In this document: one piece after another, positions 12,121 to 23,342 of the stretch
Layout: every line of letters begins with the position of its first letter
How positions within the stretch are numbered: position 1 is the stretch's first letter
DNA from: Purshia tridentata
Lineage: Eukaryota > Streptophyta > Magnoliopsida > Rosales > Rosaceae
NCBI GenBank assembly: GCA_003254885.1
Contig: QANT01003079.1
Span: forward strand, 1 to 64,000
Direction of reading: 5' to 3'
Length of the DNA: 64,000 nt
Made by a program: the position numbers and the translations under genes
Notes under the pieces: generated by a model
What the model saw: only the letters and a program-made list of their open reading frames with translations
What the model was told of the DNA's origin: nothing
Database searches by the model: none

Positions 12121-13283
12121 GATGATCAAGATAAAGTGATACACTCTATCAATTGTTTGACTTTAACTAATGTTTTTCCAGTTCCAGTACTTAAATTATC
12201 ACTATTATATCGAAATAATTGTTAAAAAATTAATTTTGGAAGGTTTAATATAACTTGGATTTCATCAGCCACGGAAGATCGATGTTGATGTGTACGTAGC
12301 ACACTAAAAGTGACAAGTAGTACTAGTGATGGAGCTAGGAGACCCCACTCTCATTATTTACTGATCAATTATTACTAATACTACCCATATTTATTGAAAA
12401 GAAAGCGAATTAGAACAAAAGCACTTGCGTACTGGAAACCCCACTTGATTTTCCTTGTTCTGGATCACTAGCTCTAGTGCTTTTGGACTCTAGTTCAACA
12501 CCAGCTTGTAGTTATATATATACGGTAATTTGCTGAACCTCTTATTCAAGGAACCTTCCACTTACACCCAAAAATATGTAATTACATATGTCTTCGACTC
12601 GTCTTAACTTTTTTTTATTTTTTAAAAAGCCATGAAATGTTGGAACCATTTTCAACGAATCTTTCATGACATGAACAGTGCCTGAGGGACATTACTTACG
12701 TGTTCCCGCTCACACGCTTGTCTTAGCATATATATATGTTTGATATGCTCTGAAATATGAAAGGCAAGGACCCTGCAAACTGGTAAAGTGGTGTATGGCT
12801 GTGCATGGCAGAGTAGTATTCGATCGATATGATAATAATGACAAAAGAATCGAAAAAGACACCATTTTCCAACTTCTAGGAAGATTCCATTTCTCTCCAT
12901 CATTTTCGATATATCTAGCTAGCTCTAGTTCACATATATCTGCAATTTGCCTACCCAAAAAAACCACATACAAATTCCATCCATTTCTTCTTGGGAAATT
13001 AAATTAGAGTAGCTGGTACGGCAATGTAATAGGTACGGACCAAATATTTGACCACCCATATGTACGTACGTGTATTTGATTTGAAATTTAGAATAGAGAG
13101 AGGGTGCCACATGAACAAGTCTACACTACTCAGTACTGCCTATGGCCTTTTCAATTATTGAGATCAGTAATACAGATATTGATCAACAATATTGAAGTTC
13201 AATGTTTCTTGTCTCTATTCTCATTTCCTTTTACCCTCTAAATCCTAACTCTGTAGGACCCATCTACAGACTGTTTGATGTTA

Positions 13284-13349
13284 ATATATACATATATATA
13301 TATATATATACGTTTAAATTTGTTTTCTAATTTAATTTTCATAATGTAA

Positions 13350-13381
<32 letters not shown>

Positions 13382-13480
13382 ATATACTAAATATATATAT
13401 ATACACGTTTAAATTTGTTTTCTAATTTAATTTTCATAATGTAAGATATATATATATATATATATATACAATATATACTA
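13284..13480. repeat. AT microsatellites with a 95-bp tandem duplication
   Basis: A segment starting CGTTTAAATTTGTTTTCTAA, followed by a long AT run and CAATATATACTA, occurs at about 13311 and again at about 13406. The two copies differ mainly in the length of the AT run. This is probably a replication-slippage duplication. Confidence 0.8.
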
Positions 13481-15140
13481 GATTTATCGATCAGCTTAAT
13501 TAATTTCAGCAGTTCCCACTCAATATTATGTTCGCCTATTAAATGGCCAGCAGTTCCTTGTTGTTTTGTATTTTCTTTATGGGGGTAACTGGGTAAGGCA
13601 ATATGCTTAACGAATATTAATACGTCAAAGCTAGACAATTGGAAAAGTAAAATTAAGAAGATGACAAATTGAGGGATGTGCTTGTGCATGCATTGCCCCG
13701 TGAAGAATTATTCCTAGAAATATAGAACGTAACTAAAATATAAATTAGTATAACTTTGGTGGGAGGATCTGGGCTGAAATACCCTAGCTAGCTACTTGGA
13801 AAATAAAGTATCAATTTGAAAGGTTTGGCATGCAATTGTAGCCCAATCATGCATTTGTACGTCCCAAACTTACTCAATTACTTAATGATTCTGAATTATT
13901 GGTCATTTTATTTGAACAATGCTTTTCCAGAAATGAAAGCGATCGAGATTCGAGAACAATACTTCATGAATCTTAGAAAGAACAGTAGCAGACAATTCAT
14001 GCATGCAGTGCCTAGCTAGCTGACAGAGTTTGGCCTCTTATTGAAATCATACTAATTTATAATTAAGATCTCATTAATTAATATGGTAAAGCATTCGATT
14101 AATTAATTAATAATTGCTCATCAATCACCAAATTAAAGGGAATGTCTGAAGCCTTTTGGGCACAATAATTGATACCTTTGGTCATGCATGCGATTATTTT
14201 ACTTTCAAATGATTACTTTACAGGCCACAGCGCCGTGCAACACGTTTTGCTTTTGAGTAACAATCTGACAAAACACAGCAAACATCTATGCAACGTACAC
14301 TTCCAAACATTTATGCCCCGCCATTTTACAGTTTTTTGATTTAATGTAAATCGACCCCATTTCATTTCAGACTGACAAAAGATTCTCAAGGGGGTGGTCT
14401 CCCAGCTGCTCTCTAAAGCTAGCTACAGATGCGACTCATAAAAAGAAAAAACATGCATGCACAGATGCACAATCCCAAGATTTGGATTTGCTTTTCATTA
14501 TATATTATAAATATATCCATCCATCCATGCATCTTTATGAGAAACCCATAAAGCTGTACGCATATGAAGCTACATATGTATATATAACACAGTTCTGATG
14601 GTGCTGATCGAATAACGAAAAGGATCGAACAATGAGTTGATCAGGTGAATTTTTGGGTAATCTACCTGACACATAAAGGTAATCCATTTATCTTAATTAA
14701 TGTCAAATCATTAACAAACAATAATTGGTTTGGTAATCCTAACTTTGATACTAGTATTTATTTTTTTATTAAATAGTTTTGTCGGCTTGTCAATATCACA
14801 ACGACTTCTGAAGAGAATATATTATTGGTCTTAAATTCTTAATTAATATATAGACTGTTTAATTAACTTCTTATCAAACATGGGAAGAACATTGTGCAAA
14901 GCAAATAAATTTATTAGTTAAATTTGGATGATTAATTCCTGATCCCATTTATTAATTTCGTGACTCATAAGCTAGCTAGCCTCTTACTTGCAAAAGATAA
15001 ATTACAAGGCCAGGTTTGGGAACAGAGAACTGCACCAATTTTGTATTGTTGTTCAGAATCAGGCGTTTGCATTTAATTTGATAACGTACTTTGGGCTTCA
15101 TATAGGAACCTTCCATGCATGCACTCACTAGCAGCTGGGA

Positions 15141-15142
<2 letters not shown>

Positions 15143-15174
<32 letters not shown>
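15143..15174. repeat. (GA)n microsatellite
   Basis: Pure GA run of about sixteen units. Confidence 0.9.
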
Positions 15175-15180
<6 letters not shown>

Positions 15181-17880
15181 TTTACGAACCCCATCATATA
15201 TATTCCATGCATACACGTACAGTACGTTACGTACAGCACAGAGAAAATTATTTGTTGGATCCCGGTTCGACTTCATAATTGAGATTATCACTCTTTCACT
15301 ATATTTATATCCATCGGTGAAAAAGAAATCGATAAGATGAGCACACATAATTAAGAAAGTTACAGAATCTTTTTAATGCATGAAGGACAAAACATTATCA
15401 TAAAGTAAAGGCTAATTAATTGGCTTTTGAGCACAATGAAAGCGATAATTAATTGAAATGATATTGCTATATATATATTGTCGAATTTGAATTCTTTGGT
15501 TTCTTTGTTTTTGTTTATTTTAATTATAACGGTCTAGTATAAATTTAAAAATACGGAAACTTGCATGTGTAAATTATAACTGTTTATTAATTATAAAACA
15601 ATTTCATGATAATACCTTGAAACTTAAAAAAAAATATATATCACAAAATGAATTTTTGCAAAATATGAAAAATCCTGGTGACAAATTTAAAGATGAGTAG
15701 TGTATATCAAATTAGTGGGGTAATATCTAATTAACTCAACTAAATACGAAATTAATCATATATATTCAAAAGTGATACGAATTCTATTCTCCATACTTTA
15801 ATAATAAATACATGATTAATATTTAAAAATATATAAGTCAAAGATTTGTGTTAAGTTATAAGGAAGCATCTAATCCGTGGAAGAAGACGTACTAAAACAA
15901 AAAAATTATTCAAAATTATAAATAAAAGTAAAAGTAATAATTCTGAATAATTATATTAATTGTTCAGGTAAAAGCTAGCTACTTTTTGGAGGAAAGTAAT
16001 GGGTTTTTAATTTACCATGACAATTTGGTCCAGGCCATAATCAATATGGGTACAAATTTCTAATCAATTCCTGATACATATATATACACAACTGTAACAC
16101 TTAATTACAACTGTAACATTAATCACATATGTCATATATATGTGATGTAAATTATTTGCATCTAACATGCACAGGCATAAAATTGTAAGTACCTTTTAAT
16201 TTATTCGTTTGCTTTCACATTCACCATTTTGTTAACAAGAAGCAATCAAAAAGCCGTTGGGGATGATATGTAAAGGAATGCCTGCCAATAACTTCTATTC
16301 ATTTATGGCTTTTCTACTTTCTTAATCGATGGATCGAGGCACAAAATGTTATGCAAATTATTATTATTTTTTTCTTAAGGACAAAATCTTTGACCGTATA
16401 AAACTGATTGAGAAGTTTCTGGCACGTTAGTTAATGTGATGCTAAGTTTGTTTGCGTGTTCGAACCGTGTGGGAATATAACCCTCATCCAGATAGAAAAT
16501 GATAATTCTATAAATTTTAATTTTTGTTTTCTGAAAAACATATTCTGAAATATTGAATCTTGTTAAGAATAATAAAAAATGAAAAATTTATGAAAACAAA
16601 GTTTATATCTATTATTTAAATAAAGAAAGGACGTCTTACACAGAATAAAATCATATATATATATATATTTTATTATATTGTACTGTACTGAATTAATTTT
16701 CTGGGCCATACAAAATGAAAATAATTGTGCTCTAACACGTTGGGATATCGAGATCTGATGAGAAATATTTGCGGCGATGATGGAACAGATCATCAACCAC
16801 AAACCAGCAGTGAATAAATGAATTTACACATATATTTATATGCTTACCCATTTTTGAATAATACACCAGGCAAATTACGACTGTCAACTACTAAAGAGTA
16901 CGGACCATGTTGATAAGACCAACTCAATGATTGTGGAGTACATTCTTATAGAACATTAATTATTCCTTGCTGGCCTGTTTTTTATTATTATATTTATTAT
17001 TTGTCTTGATGTTTTCTGGTATATAAAGAAATAATAAAATTGAAAAAAAGTGTGTATTAGTAATGACTTGGTAAGAAAATAATTCCCCGTTGGGTGGGTA
17101 TATTTGGTAAGTATTTGTTTGTATCTGAGTATATAATATTTAATAATATATACTGGTCGGTTAGGAGATGAAGTTTCCTCAGATAACATCTTAGCTACCT
17201 ACATGTATCTAACTATCTAGTGTGCATACGTGACATTATCCCTTTTGTTTATTAAGTTGCACACAATAATGTCACAATCGCTTGGAACTGATACTAACCG
17301 ACGATATTTTATTTTATTTTCAGGACATGAACGCAAAGGACATGCAGCTGTGCAAAGTAATGAATGAAATATTAACCGTGATTTAATTGAAGTTGATGCA
17401 GTAGTTTTCATAGAAATTTACTTAGGGTAAGAATTGGAGGGGGCCGGGGGATCGAGTACGTCAGTTGGGGGTGGTCCTGAAAAGATCGGCGCTGACATGG
17501 AGTGGTCAGGGGTGTGGACCCCGGTCCCGGTGTCCAGAAGAAAAATTAAGCCAGTTTAGGTACCCCCACCACAACCACGTTCGCTTGCTACAATCCCAAT
17601 TCCCAAGCACTCCTTCTTCTTCTTCTTCATGTGCTAGCTGACACACACACCTATAAACATAGCGACAAACTTAAATCTCGACAATAATATTCACAACTTT
17701 GACACTCACCCTATCGATCTAACCCCAAACCCAACCCCAACCCCAACTAGCCTTCTATAATTATCACTTCCATCCCCCAAAACCCCACCACCCTCTCCTT
17801 CCTTCCTTATTATTATACACCCACTCACTACTCACTACTCACTACTCACTTATCAAACTCTCTCTAGCTTCCTCTCTCCC

Positions 17881-18241
17881 ATGGTTGTCTTCTCTTCCTC
17901 ACCATCACCATGTCCTCCCACTTCTCCCTCTCAAGGTTCTTAATATTTCATAATTCATATATATTTATATTTATGTTTGTTCATTCAGGTGCATGACTTT
18001 GAATTGTGATGATCACGTACATGCAGGTGGACTGGACTCCTCCGGCGCCAGAACTCTCAGAAAGGCCCTTCAGACAGTGACAACAGCAACATCAACAGCA
18101 ACAACGTCGTGGAAGACAACCCAATCTCCAGCTCGGTCGAATGCTACGCCTGCACTCAGGTGGGGGTCCCGGTCTTCCACTCCACCAGCTGCGACGGGGC
18201 CCACCAGCCCCAATGGGAGGCCTCCGCCGGCTCGTCCCTGA
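17881..18241 (+). promoter_or_regulatory. Upstream ATG and overlapping uORF on CNGC2
   Basis: An ATG at 17881, 29 bases before the CNGC2 start, is in another frame. After removal of the first intron (17936-18026) its frame stays open to the TGA at 18239-18241, giving an 89-codon ORF that overlaps the start of CNGC2 by about 240 spliced bases. The upstream ATG has C at -3 and G at +4. The main ATG has A at -3, so leaky scanning is plausible. A TATTATAC word at 17811-17818 would place the transcript start upstream of both ATGs, but the real start is unknown. Confidence 0.45.
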
Positions 18242-21200
18242 TCCCCATCCAATCCCGCAGCGACCTCAAGAAGGGCCTCCGCCGCAAGCGCCCCGTCGGA
18301 CCCTTCGGCCGCCTCCTCGACCCGCGCAGCAAGCGCGTGCAGCGCTGGAACCGCGCCTTCCTCCTAGCGCGTGGCATGGCTCTGGCCGTCGACCCGCTCT
18401 TCTTCTACGCGCTCTCCATCGGCCGCGGTGGGACCCCATGCCTCTACATGGACGGCGGCCTTGCCGCCATCGTCACCGTTCTCCGCACGTGCGTCGACGC
18501 CGTGCACTTGTGCCACCTCTGGCTCCAGTTCCGCCTAGCCTACGTGTCCAGGGAGTCGCTTGTGGTCGGCTGCGGGAAGCTCGTGTGGGACGCACGTGCC
18601 ATCGCCTCACACTACGTCCGTTCTCTCAAGGGCTTCTGGTTCGACGCCTTCGTAATTCTTCCCGTTCCTCAGGTGAGTGAGTCTGATCGAGTCAGAAGCT
18701 TCAGTTACAGTGATGATGATCATCTTCGGTTCTTTCAAATCCAATCATGTAGCTTTGTTTCAATTACGAAATTGCCCATGAGTTAATGCCCCTACCCCGC
18801 CTACCTCCCACAGGCCCATACACAACTATATAATGCACAAAATATCATATTAAATGTGTCATGCATTTAAGTATTGAACCAAAATCAGCTAACCTGTCTA
18901 CTTCATTTTCATGTCGTCTTTGATGGTCTAAATTTTAAAATGAAATGGTACATAAACTTTGAGGAGGGAACATAAAATTATCCACAGGGGACTACGAAGG
19001 AGGTTGTACTTGGTTACAGTATTCACGTGAAAGCACATCTATGTTTGAAATGAATTTATTCTCACATGGGGCTATTATAGCATCTAATGTATTCTTGGCC
19101 TGCACTTAGCCTTTCTAGCATTTAAACTACAGTAACATTTACACAGTGATAAAAATATGGTTTTTTTTTTTTGGCCAAGAAAGTGATAAAAAGATGGTTA
19201 CTTGTAGTATTTACAAGCAGCTGCGAATACCACACCCATTTGGATTTGCAGTTCAGTCAGCTTATACTCTGTACATTCATAAAGGCAGAACCATATAGCC
19301 TTCCTGTGAAATAAGTATTTGATTATATAGTCCTCAATTTGATACTTCGATCAGAAACTGCAAAGTGTGTAACCAAATTGCAGAGAAAATGGAATAGTTT
19401 GAAGGAAATATTTCATAGTGAAGAAATGGTGACTTTAAATTAATGTCTTATAAATGACCTCTAATTAATTTAGAAAATTCTTGATTTCCTGCTCATCATT
19501 AGCTCTTGCTGAATTAATCTTGATGTTTTTGCTGAAAACCTCTGTGCCTCTGTTTTCTTGCAGGCTGTATTTTGGTTAGTTCTTCCAAAATTGATCAGAG
19601 AAGAGAAGATAAAGGTGATAATGACAATACTCCTATTAATTTTTTTGTTCCAGTTCCTCCCAAAAGTGTACCACAGCATCAGCTTGATGAGAAGAATGCA
19701 AAAGGTCACAGGATACATATTTGGCACCATTTGGTGGGGTTTCGGCCTCAACCTTATCGCCTACTTTATTGCCTCTCACGTAAGTCTACACGCTTCATAT
19801 GATGACCTCAATTCTGAAAATTTAAAGCTCTATTAATTTTGGATGTTTAATTCTTGTTACAGGTTGCCGGGGGATGCTGGTATGTGCTTGCGATACAACG
19901 TGTGGCTTCATGCCTTCGACAACATTGTGACACAATTGCCAACTGCAATCTCTCTTTGTCTTGCTCAGAGGAAGTTTGCTACCAGTTCCCATTACCAGCT
20001 TCCTCAGTTGGAACTTGTGGTGGCAATTCAACTGTGGTTAGAAAGCCGCCTTTTTGCTTGGATGTCAATGGGACTTTCAATTATGGAATCTATCAATGGG
20101 CTCTTCCTGTAATATCTAGCAATTCACTCGCTATTAAGATCCTCTATCCCATATTTTGGGGTTTAATGACTCTCAGGTATCTTACTAAACAAGTGAAGTT
20201 TTTAATTATTGTTTCACAAGAGCATACTTGGATTTGGTCCTCTTCAAAGTCAAACACTGTGCCAAGATTTTCAATACTTCTGCTGAATTTCCAAAAGTTA
20301 TCTAATTATGTCCCTTTACTCTGCTTTAACAATTACAGCACCTTTGGCAATGACCTTGAACCTACAAGTCACTGGCTAGAAGTGATTTTCAGCATATGCA
20401 TTGTGCTTAGTGGCTTACTGCTCTTCACTTTGTTGATTGGGAACATTCAGGTGACTATATATTGTAACATATATACATGCATGATATATAAATTTTTCTG
20501 GATGCTAAGTATTGTTATGGTCAAGTCTGACTATAAGGACTTATCAATACTGTAAATGAAGGTATTCCTGCATGCGGTTATGGCAAAGAAAAGAAAAATG
20601 CAGCTGAGATGTAGAGACATGGAATGGTGGATGAGGCGAAGGCAGTTGCCTTCTGGTTTGCGCCGAAGAGTCCGGCATTATGAACGCCATAGATGGGTGA
20701 CAATGGGGGGATCAGGAGAAGATGAGATGGACTTGATCAAAGACTTGCCTGAAGGGCTCCGAAGGGAAATCAAACGGTACCTGTGCCTAGACCTCATAAA
20801 AAAGGTAATAGGAATTAATTAAATAGCATATTATTAATTATATGTAGTAATCATATACATTAATCATTGCTTCTACTATTTGACATATAGGTACCTCTGT
20901 TCCACAACTTGGATGATCTCATTCTTGACAACATCTGCGATAGGGTCAGGCCTCTGGTCTTCTCTAAAGATGAAAAGGTACAAAATTCTTCTGCAACATG
21001 ATTAATTAGTACCCTTTTTTCAGTATGTGACGAAAAATTGATCAAATCCCAAAAAAACGTTACAGATAATTAGAGAAGGAGACCCTGTGCCAAAGATGCT
21101 ATTCATTGTGCGTGGACGCATAAGGCGCAGCCAAGGCCTAAGCAAAGGCATGGTGGGAACCAATGTGCTTGAACCGGGCGGGTTTCTCGGCGATGAGCTG

Positions 21201-21554
21201 CTGTCATGGTGTCTCCGCCGGCCATTCATAGACCGGCTTCCAGCCTCATCTGCGACATTTGTGTGCATTGAATCCACGGAAGCTTTTGGGCTGAGTGCAG
21301 TCGATCTTAGATACATCACAGACCACTTCCGGTACAAATTTGCCAATGAGAGGCTAAAAAGAACAGCAAGGTACTACTCCTCCAACTGGCGAACATGGGC
21401 TGCTGTAAATATACAATTGGCTTGGCGCCGCTACAGGATGAGGACTAGAGGTCCCGTGATTCCTGTCATCGATCCAAATGCAGGCACCGAGCGTAGGCTC
21501 TTGCAGTATGCTGCAATGTTCATGTCACTTAGGCCACATGACCACCTTGAATAA
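17910..21554 (+). CDS. CNGC2: Cyclic nucleotide-gated ion channel 2 (CNGC2/DND1 type)
   Basis: Eight exons: 17910-17935, 18027-18672, 19564-19779, 19863-20176, 20339-20450, 20562-20804, 20891-20977 and 21066-21554, all GT-AG, 710 residues. Order of parts: a CNGC2-specific Cys-rich N terminus (SSVECYACTQVGVPVFHSTS), six membrane segments, a pore loop with ILYPIFWGLMTL and STFGNDLEP, a C-linker, a cyclic-nucleotide-binding fold (IIREGDPVPKMLFIVRGRI, then LEPGGFLGDELLSWCLRRPF), a calmodulin-binding helix (RYKFANERLKRTARYYSSNW) and an IQ motif (NIQLAWRRYR). It ends in SLRPHDHLE, as I remember Arabidopsis CNGC2. Family knowledge: a plasma-membrane cation/calcium channel in immunity and calcium signalling whose loss gives the 'defense no death' phenotype. 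The pore reads GND where Arabidopsis CNGC2, as I recall it, has AND. The first coding exon is only 26 bases. Confidence 0.97.
19146..19199. mobile_element. Tiny poly(T) insertion with 17-bp target duplication, in CNGC2 intron 2
   Basis: GTGATAAAAATATGGTT (19146-19162) is repeated with one mismatch at 19183-19199. Between them lie T-rich sequence and GGCCAAGAA (19163-19182). The architecture matches the insertion at 12087: on the minus strand a short word followed by an A tail, bounded by a duplication. Confidence 0.6.
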
Positions 21555-22690
21555 ATACCTATCAATATCTTCATCATGCATTCAATTCTACGTCTTTTTC
21601 TGAATATTGGTTAATAAAATCTTGTTCATTTTCAAGTCACATTCTGATCTCAATATATTAGAGCTGTGGTCTACAATGTAGCTTGAAAGTGCGTGCACAC
21701 CAATAAACCATTACTATTATGTTCAACTATTCTCTACTCTAATATTTTCATGAGAGGACCTCAAATCTCAATGAAAAAAGTTGATTGTTTATTTCGTGGT
21801 TTCTCACACTCAATTATTGGAACTGCATGTAGCCATCTACCGCAAAGCGACACCGTTATTAACTGTGGATAATAATTAAATTCCGTCGTCTTTTGGTTCT
21901 CCGTTCAGACAGAATTCACAAGTGTGTGTTTGTCACTTGATCGATATTTGTACAAGGTGATGTCATTTAGCATCATAATAAACGAACAATATCGCGAATG
22001 CCGTTTCCTTCAGTACCGGCGTTAGAGGATAAGACGTAGGTCATGTCGTATGAGAATAGACAGAGAGTAACAGCACTGCTACATGACGTCAACTTTCCTG
22101 TTTTCTCACTGCACAGTGTTGCAGTGTCCACTAACAACTCCAAAGTTTTGTTGTCGTACGTGTTTATACAAATTTCCTCATAATTTTATCTTTATCTTCT
22201 TTTGCCATACAATTATGAATACACTTTCTTTTGGGTGTAGTACACTGTTTGAGGACGAGCTAATGATGGATATTTTTTTATATTAATGTTCAAGAAGAAA
22301 TAAGAAAGAATTTATAACTAGTTATTCTAAATTAATAATATGAATTTATAGTTAGTAAAATTTTCCATATATATTTGTCAATCATCTTTTTCCATCTCAC
22401 TTTTTCCTATGGTTTTGAATGAATAAAATTTATTAATTAAATAATTGTCCTAAGATCCCCTGATCGTTCTCACAACAATCAAAAACAACCTTTTTCTATT
22501 GTGCGAAGATTCTTTTTTTTTTCTTTTCTTTTCCTGATGTAATATATTTAGAAATTAGATTCCCTATATATATATAATTTTCCATCAAATTATCTTTGAT
22601 TCCAGCTAGTAGTGGTTACTTATGGAAACCTAAATCAACGAATTTACCAAACTCACAACCAAACATAGCCCTAAGAAATCAAGTGAATTA
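21555..22690. other. CNGC2 3' region and PTEN upstream region
   Basis: No further coding exon is visible. The first part contains AATAAA-like words (near 21612) that could serve CNGC2 polyadenylation. The rest is AT-rich and is the likely PTEN promoter; no clear TATA box could be assigned. Confidence 0.45.
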
Positions 22691-23306
22691 GGATTAGGAA
22701 ATTAAGTTCCTAACTTTCAAATTCCCGCCAATGCCAAGGGTCTTAATTACAATAGACTTCTTGAGTCCCAAGGCAGACACCTTTATTACCCTAAGTTCTC
22801 GGCCAATTTTTCGTACCAAATTTTATTTTTCAGAACAATTTTCCTCCAAATTTGGGGCTGAGAAACCTCCATTCAGCTCTCTGTCTCTCTCTTTCTCAAC
22901 CAACGAAAATGGAGGTCATCATCATGACCTCCCGACCCTAATCCCTCACATTGTTTTGTTTTTTCCCTTCCCAAAGTGCTTTCTAGGGTTTCTTCCCCAA
23001 ATCTCTGAATTTGGGGGTTATTTTATTTTATTTTTGAGCCCTAGAATTTGCTTCAACTTCCTCTCACACAAATCATCACAAACTTCATGTTCATATCTGC
23101 AGGTAGGTTATGCCCGGGGGTTTTTTGTTTTTTGTTTTTTTTTTAATTTTTATCTGGGATTCGAACTTTGCACCTCTATGATATTGTAGAGAAGAATAAC
23201 TCTTGACCAATATCTAGTTGATTGTTATGTGTTTGGCTGCTTAAACTATTTTCATCTGAAATAATGATGAGAACTTATTTAGTAGGTCTTGATTATCTTT
23301 GAGCAG
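22691..23306 (+). other. Probable 5' leader exon and leader intron of the PTEN gene
   Basis: A strong donor (CTGCAG then GTAGGT, intron starting 23103) and an acceptor (TTGAGCAG before 23307) suggest an untranslated first exon, rich in CT runs, and an intron of about 204 bases ahead of the coding exon. The 152-codon open frame in this leader (22731-23189) resembles nothing I know and crosses the donor, so I do not call it a gene. Confidence 0.5.
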
Positions 23307-23342
23307 GTACCATAGTATTCACAACTACTAGATCAGCCAAAG

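Larger units (their letters stand above)
9151..17800. other. Long AT-rich intergenic region, no gene seen
   Basis: About 8.6 kb between the RING gene and CNGC2 is AT-rich with many TAATTAAT-type runs. No frame resembles a known protein or shows an exon chain, and I recognised no known microRNA or tRNA. Contents worth noting: an AT microsatellite region with a 95-bp duplication (13280-13480), a GA run (15143-15174), and a poly(T) micro-insertion (12072-12120). Two widely separated segments share the word CCGTGCA(C/A)CACGTTTTGC (near 11865 and 14231), which hints at an old dispersed duplication. Confidence 0.5.

Noticed and set aside
18141-18680. 179-codon plus-strand frame overlapping CNGC2 exon 2
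   Set aside because: It is an out-of-frame shadow of the GC-rich CNGC2 exon, which has clear family identity in the other frame.
22731-23189. 152-codon open frame upstream of PTEN
   Set aside because: It crosses a strong splice donor at 23103 and resembles no protein; it lies in the PTEN leader.
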